Positions 9,635 to 16,594 of a stretch of 64,000 nucleotides of DNA are shown here, one piece after another. The translations under genes and the position numbers were made by a program. The notes below the pieces were generated by a model. It saw only the letters and a program-made list of their open reading frames with translations, was not told where the DNA came from and did no database searches. Within the stretch, counting starts at the first letter, position 1. Every line of letters starts with the position of its first letter. The stretch comes from Chryseobacterium viscerum (GTDB lineage: Bacteria > Bacteroidota > Bacteroidia > Flavobacteriales > Weeksellaceae), in the NCBI RefSeq assembly GCF_002899945.2, contig NZ_PPEG02000004.1, positions 1 to 64,000 of the forward strand. Direction: 5' to 3'.

Positions 9635-10354
9635 TTATTTAATAAATTCCAGTGATATTTTTCTTCCCGCCATATCCATTTCCTGTTTTACAATTTTTCT
9701 CGTTTCCCTATTAATAAAATAAGTTGTCGTTGTTTTACTGCTGATGTCATCATTTGTTTTTACTGCCCAAACCGGTTTTCCATTGTATTCCGTTTTTTTA
9801 ACATCTACTACATAGGCTTTGATCACCCCATTTTTGCTGGCTTTTGGATTATAGTCGAAAATAGAAATATCAGAAGAATAGCTTTCTTGTAAAGGCAAAA
9901 ATCTTATCAGTATAGGATAGCTGCTGCTGTCAAAATAATTCACTGCATCTGTTTCAATAAGGTCTTTTTTCTGAGACTTTTTATCCAGATAATATCCGGT
10001 TACCTTATTTTTCCCGAATCTAAGAACCATATCTCTCATAGAATTGTAGGAAGAATGATATTGTGGAGCAAAATCAGCCTTTTTTACAATGGTAGAATCT
10101 GTCCATTTGAGGTCTGGTACTTGCTTCATTTTTACAGTAGTTTTGATAAGAAGGTCTGTTTTGTTTAGGCTTTTAAGTTCCGTAATGATGTTTCCGATTT
10201 CTGTTTTTGAACCTGCATTTTCAACATACCATAATGCTTCGGAAGTTTCATCTTTTATCAATTTTGAATCAATACCGGAATGGGCCGGAGTAAGAAGTTT
10301 CTGGGAAAATAGATGGGTACTGCTTATCAGTAAAAGAAAAATGAATGTTCTCAT
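9635..10354 (-). CDS. Secreted hypothetical protein (~239 aa)
   Basis: The start is placed at the ATG giving MRTFIFLLLISSTHLFSQ, a Sec signal peptide; the longer frame adds four residues. The mature protein is strand-rich with charged turns (GYYLDKKSQKKDLIE, KTEYNGKPVWAVKT, TTTYFINRETRKIVKQEM). The closing 'Y-x-I-N-x-x-T-R-K-I-V-K' pattern resembles DUF3108/LolA-like periplasmic beta-folds that bind lipid or carry substrates. That is only a resemblance. It lies 80 bp downstream of the DctA-like transporter gene on the same strand and may be the last gene of that cluster. Confidence 0.6.
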   Translation of the reverse strand: MRTFIFLLLISSTHLFSQKLLTPAHSGIDSKLIKDETSEALWYVENAGSKTEIGNIITELKSLNKTDLLIKTTVKMKQVPDLKWTDSTIVKKADFAPQYHSSYNSMRDMVLRFGKNKVTGYYLDKKSQKKDLIETDAVNYFDSSSYPILIRFLPLQESYSSDISIFDYNPKASKNGVIKAYVVDVKKTEYNGKPVWAVKTNDDISSKTTTTYFINRETRKIVKQEMDMAGRKISLEFIK

Positions 10355-10434
10355 AGTTTTACCCAATAAGTACTATTGGTTTTCAAAAAGTTACAGGGGG
10401 AGTAATAAAGGTTTTTTGAAAATAAGAAGGATCC

Positions 10435-11643
10435 CTAAGATTGAATTTTGCCTTTCTGCTGCTGATTCAGTTTTGAAATAATAGCTGCCGAAACCGAAAT
10501 TCCTATGAAATTGGTGACTGATCTTGCCTCATTCATAAAACGGTCTACACTATACAGTAATGCCAGATCTGTAACCGGAATTTTTCCGAATCTGCTTAGA
10601 GTAAACATAAGTGCCAGAAAACCTGAGCCCGGAACACCGGATGCTGTTTTTGAAGCTAGCGAAATAATGATGAAAAGCCAGAAATAGTCCTGTGTTGTAA
10701 GAGGAATATTATACAGCTGAACCAGAAAAATACATGAAATGGAAAGATAAATACAGGCTCCTGCCAGATTGAAATTATAGCCGAGCGGGATGACAAACCG
10801 CAGAATTTTCAGATCATATCCCTGAGATTCCATTTTTTCAAAGATCATGGGGAAAGCTGTTTTGGAAGAAGAAGTAGCTACGACAAGGATAATCTCTTCT
10901 TTAATGCTGATTAAAAAATCCCAGAGATTGATTTTGAACAAATGCGTTACAGGTCCCAGAATTCCAAAAATAAAAACAAGACAGGCAAGATACACTGTGG
11001 CTACCACTTTGCTTAATGGCAGCAAAGTATTAATCCCATACACTGAGATTCCGTAAGCGATATTACAGAAGATAACGATGGGAAGGAAAATGTATACATA
11101 TTTTATCAGTTTAAAGAACAGGTCTTTACCTTCATCTAAAATGCGGAGCAATTTATTTTTTCCTTTAGACAAACCTATAGCTATCCCGGCAGAGATTGAT
11201 AATAAAAGAAATAGTACATAATTACTGAGATAAAGCGGATTGGTTGAATAGCTTAAAAAACGTTTCGGTAAACTTTTATTAACCATTGAAAGGGATATTT
11301 CCGTATTCACTCCCGGTTTTAAAAGAAGGCCAAACCCAATTCCCAATGCAATGCTTACCGAAGTGATGATGAGGAAATAAATAATCATCTGTAACGTAAT
11401 TTTAAAAGCATTTTCAATACTGAAAATATAACTTACCCCATACGTCACCGCGATGAAGATCACCGGAACAATAAGGACCTCAAGAAGCATAAAAAAATAA
11501 TGACTCACCTTTTCCAGCGGCCGCCCGATTTCAGGAAAGTAATAGCCTGCCAATGCTCCACAGATAATTGCTGTGAATACATAGAGACTAAGATTTCTCA
11601 AATAGGAATCTGTAAATGTTTTTTGCCTGGATTGAGCTGTCAT
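10435..11643 (-). CDS. DctA-like dicarboxylate/amino acid:cation symporter with altered ion site
   Basis: 402 residues, several membrane helices, DAACS family. The HP1 tip SSS is at 258-260. TM8 reads DRFMNEARSVTNFIG (367-381), closer to DctA (DRFMSEARALTNLVG) than to glutamate carriers, with Arg374 and Asn378 retained. This suggests C4-dicarboxylate uptake across the inner membrane. Unusually, the NMDGT-type motif of TM7 is NLAGA (292-296), which removes the sodium-coordinating Asp, and the usual Asp or Asn after the TM8 glycine is Ile382. Coupling may therefore differ. It follows the CitMHS gene by 39 bp on the same strand and is probably in the same operon. Confidence 0.88.
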   Translation of the reverse strand: MTAQSRQKTFTDSYLRNLSLYVFTAIICGALAGYYFPEIGRPLEKVSHYFFMLLEVLIVPVIFIAVTYGVSYIFSIENAFKITLQMIIYFLIITSVSIALGIGFGLLLKPGVNTEISLSMVNKSLPKRFLSYSTNPLYLSNYVLFLLLSISAGIAIGLSKGKNKLLRILDEGKDLFFKLIKYVYIFLPIVIFCNIAYGISVYGINTLLPLSKVVATVYLACLVFIFGILGPVTHLFKINLWDFLISIKEEIILVVATSSSKTAFPMIFEKMESQGYDLKILRFVIPLGYNFNLAGACIYLSISCIFLVQLYNIPLTTQDYFWLFIIISLASKTASGVPGSGFLALMFTLSRFGKIPVTDLALLYSVDRFMNEARSVTNFIGISVSAAIISKLNQQQKGKIQS

Positions 11644-11682
11644 TATAGGTTAGGATGAGAATACGAATTTATAAATATAATC

Positions 11683-12969
11683 TTATATAATGTGAAGTAC
11701 CAACGCTGCCAGTAACATGACAATAGAAGATCCTATTGCCCATTTCAGGGTAAATTTTAAATGATCTGAAAATTCCACTCCGGCTAAAGAGACCAGTAGA
11801 TAGGTAGAAGGAACCAACGGACTCAATAAATGGGAAGCCTGACCCACAAGGCTGGCACGTCCTAAAATATCAGGAGGAATACCCATCTGATGACCTGTAG
11901 CGGTGATTACGGGTAATATTCCGAAATAATAAGCATCATTAGTTAAGAAAAAGGTGAGAGGGACACTGAATATAGCCGTGATGACATTAAGATAGCTTCC
12001 CCAGTCTTTCGGAACAATACCAATGATGCTGTTTCCCATAGAATTCATAATTCCTGTTCCGTTAAGAATTCCTGTGAAAATCCCAGCACCAAAGATCATT
12101 CCCGCTACAGACAGTGCATTCCCTGAATGTTTTGCAATAATTTTCTGCTGGTCTTTAAGTTTTGGATAATTGATGACAGAAGCAATACAAAACGCAATCA
12201 TAAAAGCAATTCCAAGAGGAATAATGTCAAGTATCATCACACACAGAAGCACAACAGTAAGGATGAGATTGACAATAAGGAGCTTGGGACGACGCAATGC
12301 CGGATCATTTTCTCCTACAATATCCTGTTGGCTGTATTTTGTATATTTTCCATGCTTACTGATTCTTTTTCTTTCTTTTACCCCAAGGATATAAGCCACT
12401 ATAAATACCCATACAATACCGATCAGCATGACTGGAATCATCGGGACAAATATTTCAGTATGTCCAAGTTTCAGTGAGCTCATCACCCGGGCAGTAGGAC
12501 CACCCCAAGGTAAAATATTCATAATTCCTCCGGCAAGCATGATGATGCAGGTAAGGACCAGAGGATTCATTCCCTGTTTTTTATAAAGAGGCAGCATGGC
12601 CGCTACCACGATAATATAAGTAGAAGACCCATCACCGTCCAGCGAAACCAAAGTGGTAAGAAGTGCCGTTCCGATCGTTGTTTTTACAGGATTATCTCCA
12701 ACGGCTTTTAGAATAGCGTTCACAAGCGGTTCAAAAAGCCCGGTATCAATCATTAAGCTGAAATAAAGGATGGCAAAGATCAGCATGACTCCCGTAAGAG
12801 CAATTTCTTTTACTCCATCTTTCATCATTTTCCCAAGCTCCGGTCCAAAACCCGCTATTGCAGCAATGAGGACAGGAACGAGCACAAGGGCGGTAAGAGG
12901 AGTCATTTTTTTATTCATGATAAGCACCATGAATATAAAAATCATTAAAAAGCCAAGAAATGTAAGCAT
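11683..12969 (-). CDS. CitMHS-family citrate (metal-citrate) transporter
   Basis: 428 residues with about 12 membrane segments. The N-terminus (MLTFLGFLMIFIFMVLIMNK, then LTALVLVPVLIA and IFAILYFSLMIDTGLFEPLV) closely follows Bacillus CitM/CitH, which import citrate complexed with Mg2+ or Ca2+ with protons. The conserved SLDGDGSSTYII loop and the C-terminal LVPSTYLLVSLAGVEF segment are present. The gene lies between a DUF2490 outer-membrane protein (25 bp upstream) and a DctA-like symporter (39 bp downstream), which points to one di/tricarboxylate uptake operon. The exact substrate is inferred from family and context. Confidence 0.9.
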   Translation of the reverse strand: MLTFLGFLMIFIFMVLIMNKKMTPLTALVLVPVLIAAIAGFGPELGKMMKDGVKEIALTGVMLIFAILYFSLMIDTGLFEPLVNAILKAVGDNPVKTTIGTALLTTLVSLDGDGSSTYIIVVAAMLPLYKKQGMNPLVLTCIIMLAGGIMNILPWGGPTARVMSSLKLGHTEIFVPMIPVMLIGIVWVFIVAYILGVKERKRISKHGKYTKYSQQDIVGENDPALRRPKLLIVNLILTVVLLCVMILDIIPLGIAFMIAFCIASVINYPKLKDQQKIIAKHSGNALSVAGMIFGAGIFTGILNGTGIMNSMGNSIIGIVPKDWGSYLNVITAIFSVPLTFFLTNDAYYFGILPVITATGHQMGIPPDILGRASLVGQASHLLSPLVPSTYLLVSLAGVEFSDHLKFTLKWAIGSSIVMLLAALVLHII

Positions 12970-12994
12970 AGTATGTTATCTGTTAATGATATGA

Positions 12995-13687
12995 TTATTT
13001 TTGTTTTTTTCTCCAGTCAAAAGTGTTTCTGAAACCTATGAATCCATAGTTACTGGTCTTTCCGGTTTCCAACTGATTGATAAAAGCGATTTCCAGTGCA
13101 GAATTTTTTCCGGTTTTGATCCCAAGACCGGCAGTGATACGGTTGCTGTCGAAAGGTTCTTCTTTTTCAATATTCATTCTTATTTCATTTTTAAGAATGC
13201 CGTAGAGTTTTTCTTTTTCTCCTTTTTTATTGAAAGGAATTCTGACCGAGATCAGATATCGGAGCCTTACCTGGAATTCATCAGGATTGCTGAGAAAACG
13301 TTCTTCTACTCTTAGACGGTTAGATATTGAAGTTCTGCCAACAAAATACTCGGCAGTGACTTGCTGAAAGGGTCTTTTCTCGTATCGTATTTTTTTAGAA
13401 TCGTCCGCATTGTATGACTCAAGGACCAAAAACATGGCTCCTACAGCAGGTTTTATATTCTCCACCACTTCATAATCCACGTAGGCATTAAGAAGAAAAA
13501 GCCTTGTGTCATAAGCCAGATCGAAAGAACGGTATTGTGTAAGGGCGGTTAAGGTACTTTTATCGGTAATCTTTGCCGACATCAGGTACTGAAACCACAT
13601 ATTATAATTATCCTTACTCTGACTATATAAAAGTCCGTTAAATAAGAATAATGATAAAAGAAGCGTTGATTTTATGTTAAGTTTCAT
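12995..13687 (-). CDS. DUF2490 outer-membrane beta-barrel protein
   Basis: The start at the ATG near 13687 gives a signal peptide, MKLNIKSTLLLSLFLFNGLLYSQ; six residues upstream are dropped. The mature protein has alternating polar and aromatic strands (TLTALTQYRSFDLAYDTRLF, RFLSNPDEFQVRLRYLISVR, SALEIAFINQLETGKTSNYG) and ends in a W-R-K type barrel terminus, the layout of DUF2490. Such proteins are predicted small outer-membrane barrels of unknown function. Being first in a transporter operon suggests it could be the outer-membrane port for the same acids, which is inference. Confidence 0.78.
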   Translation of the reverse strand: MKLNIKSTLLLSLFLFNGLLYSQSKDNYNMWFQYLMSAKITDKSTLTALTQYRSFDLAYDTRLFLLNAYVDYEVVENIKPAVGAMFLVLESYNADDSKKIRYEKRPFQQVTAEYFVGRTSISNRLRVEERFLSNPDEFQVRLRYLISVRIPFNKKGEKEKLYGILKNEIRMNIEKEEPFDSNRITAGLGIKTGKNSALEIAFINQLETGKTSNYGFIGFRNTFDWRKKQK

Positions 13688-13838
13688 GTAATATTTGATT
13701 AACATTGCAGTTTCTCAAATATATTTATTAGGAAGAGCGGACTTGGATTTTTTCAATCAATGACAGTTTTTCTCAACGAACTGCATTTTGAGATAAAAAG
13801 ATATTATATTTGGTAAAGCTGAAAATAAGGCTCGAAGT

Positions 13839-14951
13839 ATGTTTTTAATCATAAATTTTATTATTATACTATTGATTATAAGGGTTTTATTTAGTGGTAA
13901 GATTCTAAAAAGCCTTATGAAGTACCGCTGGAAATTTTTATTGAGGTTTCAGCATATTTTTTTCTTTTTTATCTTCATTCTGATCACTTATTTCACCGAA
14001 AACTACTTCCTGAATGGTTTTGAATTAATTTGGAGCATTATTTTGAATGTATTTTTGAATGTCGGGATCTATTATCTGGTATACTACTATCTTGTTCCTT
14101 ATTTCTATCTATCCAACAAATATCCAGAGTTTATCTTATATGCGTTGATTGCCTTTTTGGTTTCCAGTCTTTTCAGGATTCTTTGGGAACCGGCAGTTTT
14201 TAGTATGAATTTTACTAAAGAAGGGTATTACGTAGGTTTTCTTTATAATGTCTATATCTCTCAGGGGATCGTGATTCTTGTTGCCTCGTTTTTAGGAATT
14301 ACAAAAGATAAATTTCTAATAGAGCAGGATGTGATCAATCTTGGAGAAGAAAAAGAACAGCTTTATCTGGATTTATTGAAATCCAAACTGAACCCACATT
14401 TCTTACTCAATACCCTTAATAATATGTATGCCAACAGCTTTACGCATACAGAAAAGACATCCGATTCTATTTTGCAGCTGAGTAAGCTATTACAATATAT
14501 TATCTATGACAGCGGGAAAGAAAAAATAAGTGTTGCTCAGGAGCTTTCTTCGCTTAAAGCGCTTGCAGATCTGTATCAGTTAAAATACAATAACCTGCTT
14601 AATATCACTTTAAACCTTCAGGATCAGGAAGAGTTTGATATTGCAGAAATTCCGCCTTCTATACTCCTTACATTGTTTGAGAATGCTTTGAAACATTCTG
14701 CCATAGGAGAAGAGGAGAGAAGTTTTATCAACCTATCCTGTACCATAGAAGGTTCTGAATTGTTGTTTGAAATTACCAATTATATAGCTGCTTATCAGGC
14801 TCGTCAGGTAGAAACGGGTTACCACGGATTGGGAAATGACGCAGTTCTTCATATATTAGAAAAATGGTATGCCGGTCAATTTGAGTTCCTTTCAGGACCG
14901 GAAGAAAATAATCAATATAAAATTGTTTTAAAAATTAAAATAAATGGCTAA
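13839..14951 (+). CDS. LytS/YehU-type sensor histidine kinase
   Basis: 370 residues. Four to five hydrophobic segments fill the first ~170 residues, then the His_kinase domain (PF06580 type) begins with LKSKLNPHFLLNTLNN, whose His is the phosphorylation site. The ATPase N-box is LLTLFENALKHSA and a glycine motif GYHGLGND follows. The kinase senses something in or at the membrane and phosphorylates the LytTR regulator encoded next, with which it overlaps by 8 bp. It is divergent from the DUF2490-CitMHS-DctA cluster across a 150-bp region, so carboxylate sensing is plausible. An exact TATATTTG -7-type box lies at 13805-13812, but its -33 partner is weak. Confidence 0.92.
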   Translation: MFLIINFIIILLIIRVLFSGKILKSLMKYRWKFLLRFQHIFFFFIFILITYFTENYFLNGFELIWSIILNVFLNVGIYYLVYYYLVPYFYLSNKYPEFILYALIAFLVSSLFRILWEPAVFSMNFTKEGYYVGFLYNVYISQGIVILVASFLGITKDKFLIEQDVINLGEEKEQLYLDLLKSKLNPHFLLNTLNNMYANSFTHTEKTSDSILQLSKLLQYIIYDSGKEKISVAQELSSLKALADLYQLKYNNLLNITLNLQDQEEFDIAEIPPSILLTLFENALKHSAIGEEERSFINLSCTIEGSELLFEITNYIAAYQARQVETGYHGLGNDAVLHILEKWYAGQFEFLSGPEENNQYKIVLKIKING

Positions 14952-15642
14952 TCTGACTGTAGTAAATGTTGATGATGAATACCCTGCTTTACAGCTTGTC
15001 AAGCAATATTGTGCCCAGCTGGAAGATGTAGAGCTGCTGGGGTCGTTTCAGGATCCGGAAGAAGCCTTGATTTTTCTTAAAACAAACAAAGTTGATCTTG
15101 TTGTTTTTGATATCAATATGCCTAAAATAAATGGAGTAGAGCTTTTACAACAACTTCCCGATCCACCGCTGTGTATTTTCCTTACGCTGGAATCAAAATA
15201 TGCAGTGAAAGCATTTGAATTGGATGTCGTTCATTATCTTATAAAACCAGTGGATTTTGATACCTTTAAAAAAGCTGTCAATAAGGCAAAGGATTTTTTT
15301 AAATTTAAAAATCCAGCCAATAACCGTCATCAGGAAGATTATATTATGTTCAAATCGAACTATGTGATGAATAAGGTTTTTCTCAAAGATATTCTGTGGA
15401 TACAAGGATTCGGAGAATATATTGTGCTGATGACTCCATTGAAAAAGTATATGATCCTTGAAAGAATGTCCAATTTTGAAGAAAAATTTCAGCATTTTGG
15501 ATTTATCAGAATTCATAAATCCTATATTGTGTTATCAGACCATATCAATTCCTATGATTCCGGGAATGTGTATCTGAAAAGTGGAGAGCATCTTCCGTTG
15601 GGAAGAACCTATAAAAAGAATGTAAAAGAACATTTAAGTTAA
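14944..15642 (+). CDS. LytTR-family response regulator
   Basis: 232 residues. The receiver domain shows the acidic pocket VDDEYPAL, the phospho-acceptor in VFDINMPKINGVELL and the HYLIKPVDF lysine. A linker leads to a LytTR DNA-binding domain with YIMFKSNYVMNKVFLKDILWIQGFGEYIVL and FIRIHKSYIVLSDHI. It partners with the upstream overlapping kinase. Likely targets are the divergent transporter operon and possibly the convergent GG-leader peptide gene 56 bp downstream; both are inferred from position. LytTR regulators in Firmicutes often control peptide production, which makes the second option worth testing. Confidence 0.93.
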   Translation: MANLTVVNVDDEYPALQLVKQYCAQLEDVELLGSFQDPEEALIFLKTNKVDLVVFDINMPKINGVELLQQLPDPPLCIFLTLESKYAVKAFELDVVHYLIKPVDFDTFKKAVNKAKDFFKFKNPANNRHQEDYIMFKSNYVMNKVFLKDILWIQGFGEYIVLMTPLKKYMILERMSNFEEKFQHFGFIRIHKSYIVLSDHINSYDSGNVYLKSGEHLPLGRTYKKNVKEHLS

Positions 15643-15644
15643 AA

Positions 15645-15668
15645 TAAAAAAGCCGGAAATTTCCGGCT
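15645..15668 (-). terminator. Terminator between the LytTR gene and GG-leader peptide copy 2
   Basis: AGCCGGAAATTTCCGGCT at 15651-15668 is a perfect 18-bp palindrome. An A-run lies on its left, which becomes a T-run on the minus strand, so it mainly terminates the peptide gene. It may also slow transcripts arriving from the response-regulator gene. Confidence 0.78.
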
Positions 15669-15697
15669 CTATTCTGAATTGTTATGAGATGATCAGA

Positions 15698-15838
15698 CTA
15701 AGGACAATTTTGTCCCGGCCCGATCCATAAAGTACATTTTCCGTTATCATCGCGTTCACAGCATACAAGTCTGGCAGAGACAACTCCACCTTTGACCGCT
15801 TTTTGAGCGTTTCTGCTCAGTAATTTGGCATTTTTCAT
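15698..15838 (-). CDS. GG-leader bacteriocin-like peptide, copy 2 (46 aa)
   Basis: I start at the ATG near 15838, which gives MKNAKLLSRNAQKAVKGG, nearly the same leader as copy 1. The longer frame adds 20 residues that do not fit a leader. Cleavage after GG would give a 28-residue core, VVSARLVCC followed by ERDDNGKC and LWIGPGQNCP, with the same CC-x7-C-x9-C cysteine spacing. The leader directs export by a peptidase-containing ABC transporter, which is not encoded in the window. The gene is convergent with the LytTR two-component system, the type of regulator that controls peptide production or quorum sensing in other phyla. Activity is unknown. Confidence 0.82.
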   Translation of the reverse strand: MKNAKLLSRNAQKAVKGGVVSARLVCCERDDNGKCTLWIGPGQNCP

Positions 15839-16022
15839 AAGTAATATTTTGATTTTTATAAAGCCTGAACATTTAAAGTCAATCAGGTTTTTGACCATTG
15901 GTGTTTATGTTTTTTTAAAGATAATACTTTTTATATCAGCTTGTTGTGTTTTTCAGGAATGAATAATAACAGAATTGATAGGATGGGATAATCGTTAGAA
16001 ATCCCGGGTGGGAAAGGAAGTA

Positions 16023-16439
16023 TTATTCTGTTTTTCTGAGTTCCGATAAAATCGTCGGGAGCGTATTAATTCCCCAATGTTCCATATATTTTCCGTTTTT
16101 TAGACGTACAATATCTATCACATCAATTTTAATCTGCTTGCCTGTGGGTTCTATTCCCATAAGAACTCCTGTATGGGTTCCAATGATTGCTTTTCTTGTG
16201 GTTACTTTATCCTCTTCGGCAATCTGATCATAGATCTCTACAGTCAGATCAGGAAATGCAGGTTTTAAAATATTGAAAAATGTATTCCACATTCCATTAC
16301 CATCGTTGTTGTCAGGTGGTGCTGTTCTGTTAATAAAATCATCATCCATAAGTTGTCTGAAAGATTCCAGGTTACATTGCTCAATTACTTCTTTGTTGAA
16401 GCGTCTCACGGTTTCTTTATTTTTTTCTAAACTGCTCAT
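16023..16439 (-). CDS. SnoaL-like / ester cyclase family protein
   Basis: 138 residues, cytoplasmic. The sequence has the NTF2-like fold signature of the ester-cyclase (SnoaL) group: an N-terminal helix ending in FRQLMDDDFINR, the FFNILKPAFPDLTVEIYDQIAEEDKVTTR stretch, GTHTGVLMGIEPTGKQIKI, and a final EHWGINTL. Members include polyketide cyclases and many small-molecule enzymes or binding proteins without known substrate. It is single, between the GG-leader peptide and the M1 peptidase. The substrate cannot be deduced. Confidence 0.8.
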   Translation of the reverse strand: MSSLEKNKETVRRFNKEVIEQCNLESFRQLMDDDFINRTAPPDNNDGNGMWNTFFNILKPAFPDLTVEIYDQIAEEDKVTTRKAIIGTHTGVLMGIEPTGKQIKIDVIDIVRLKNGKYMEHWGINTLPTILSELRKTE

Positions 16440-16560
16440 AGGTCTGTTTCGGGCTCTGGTGAAGTGATATCAATCAATTTATATTGTTTATAATGGATTG
16501 ATATTTTGGATGTTATTTAGTTTGAAGCTATAATCTATTGTAAAGAGGGATATTGTTTAA

Positions 16561-16593
16561 ACATAAAAAACTGCCCGTAGACAGTTTTTTTAT
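16561..16593 (-). terminator. Terminator of the M1 peptidase gene
   Basis: Immediately after the stop codon, ACATAAAAAACTG and CAGTTTTTTTATGT form a long AT-rich stem around a short GC-containing loop, with T-runs on the minus strand. Confidence 0.75.
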
Positions 16594-16594
16594 G

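Noticed and set aside
12127..12994. Plus-strand open frames inside the citM-like gene
   Set aside because: Antisense to a full-length transporter gene; composition follows from the complementary strand.
9327..15838. A complete bacteriocin operon
   Set aside because: No exporter, maturase or immunity gene is adjacent to either peptide gene, so I call only two peptide genes.
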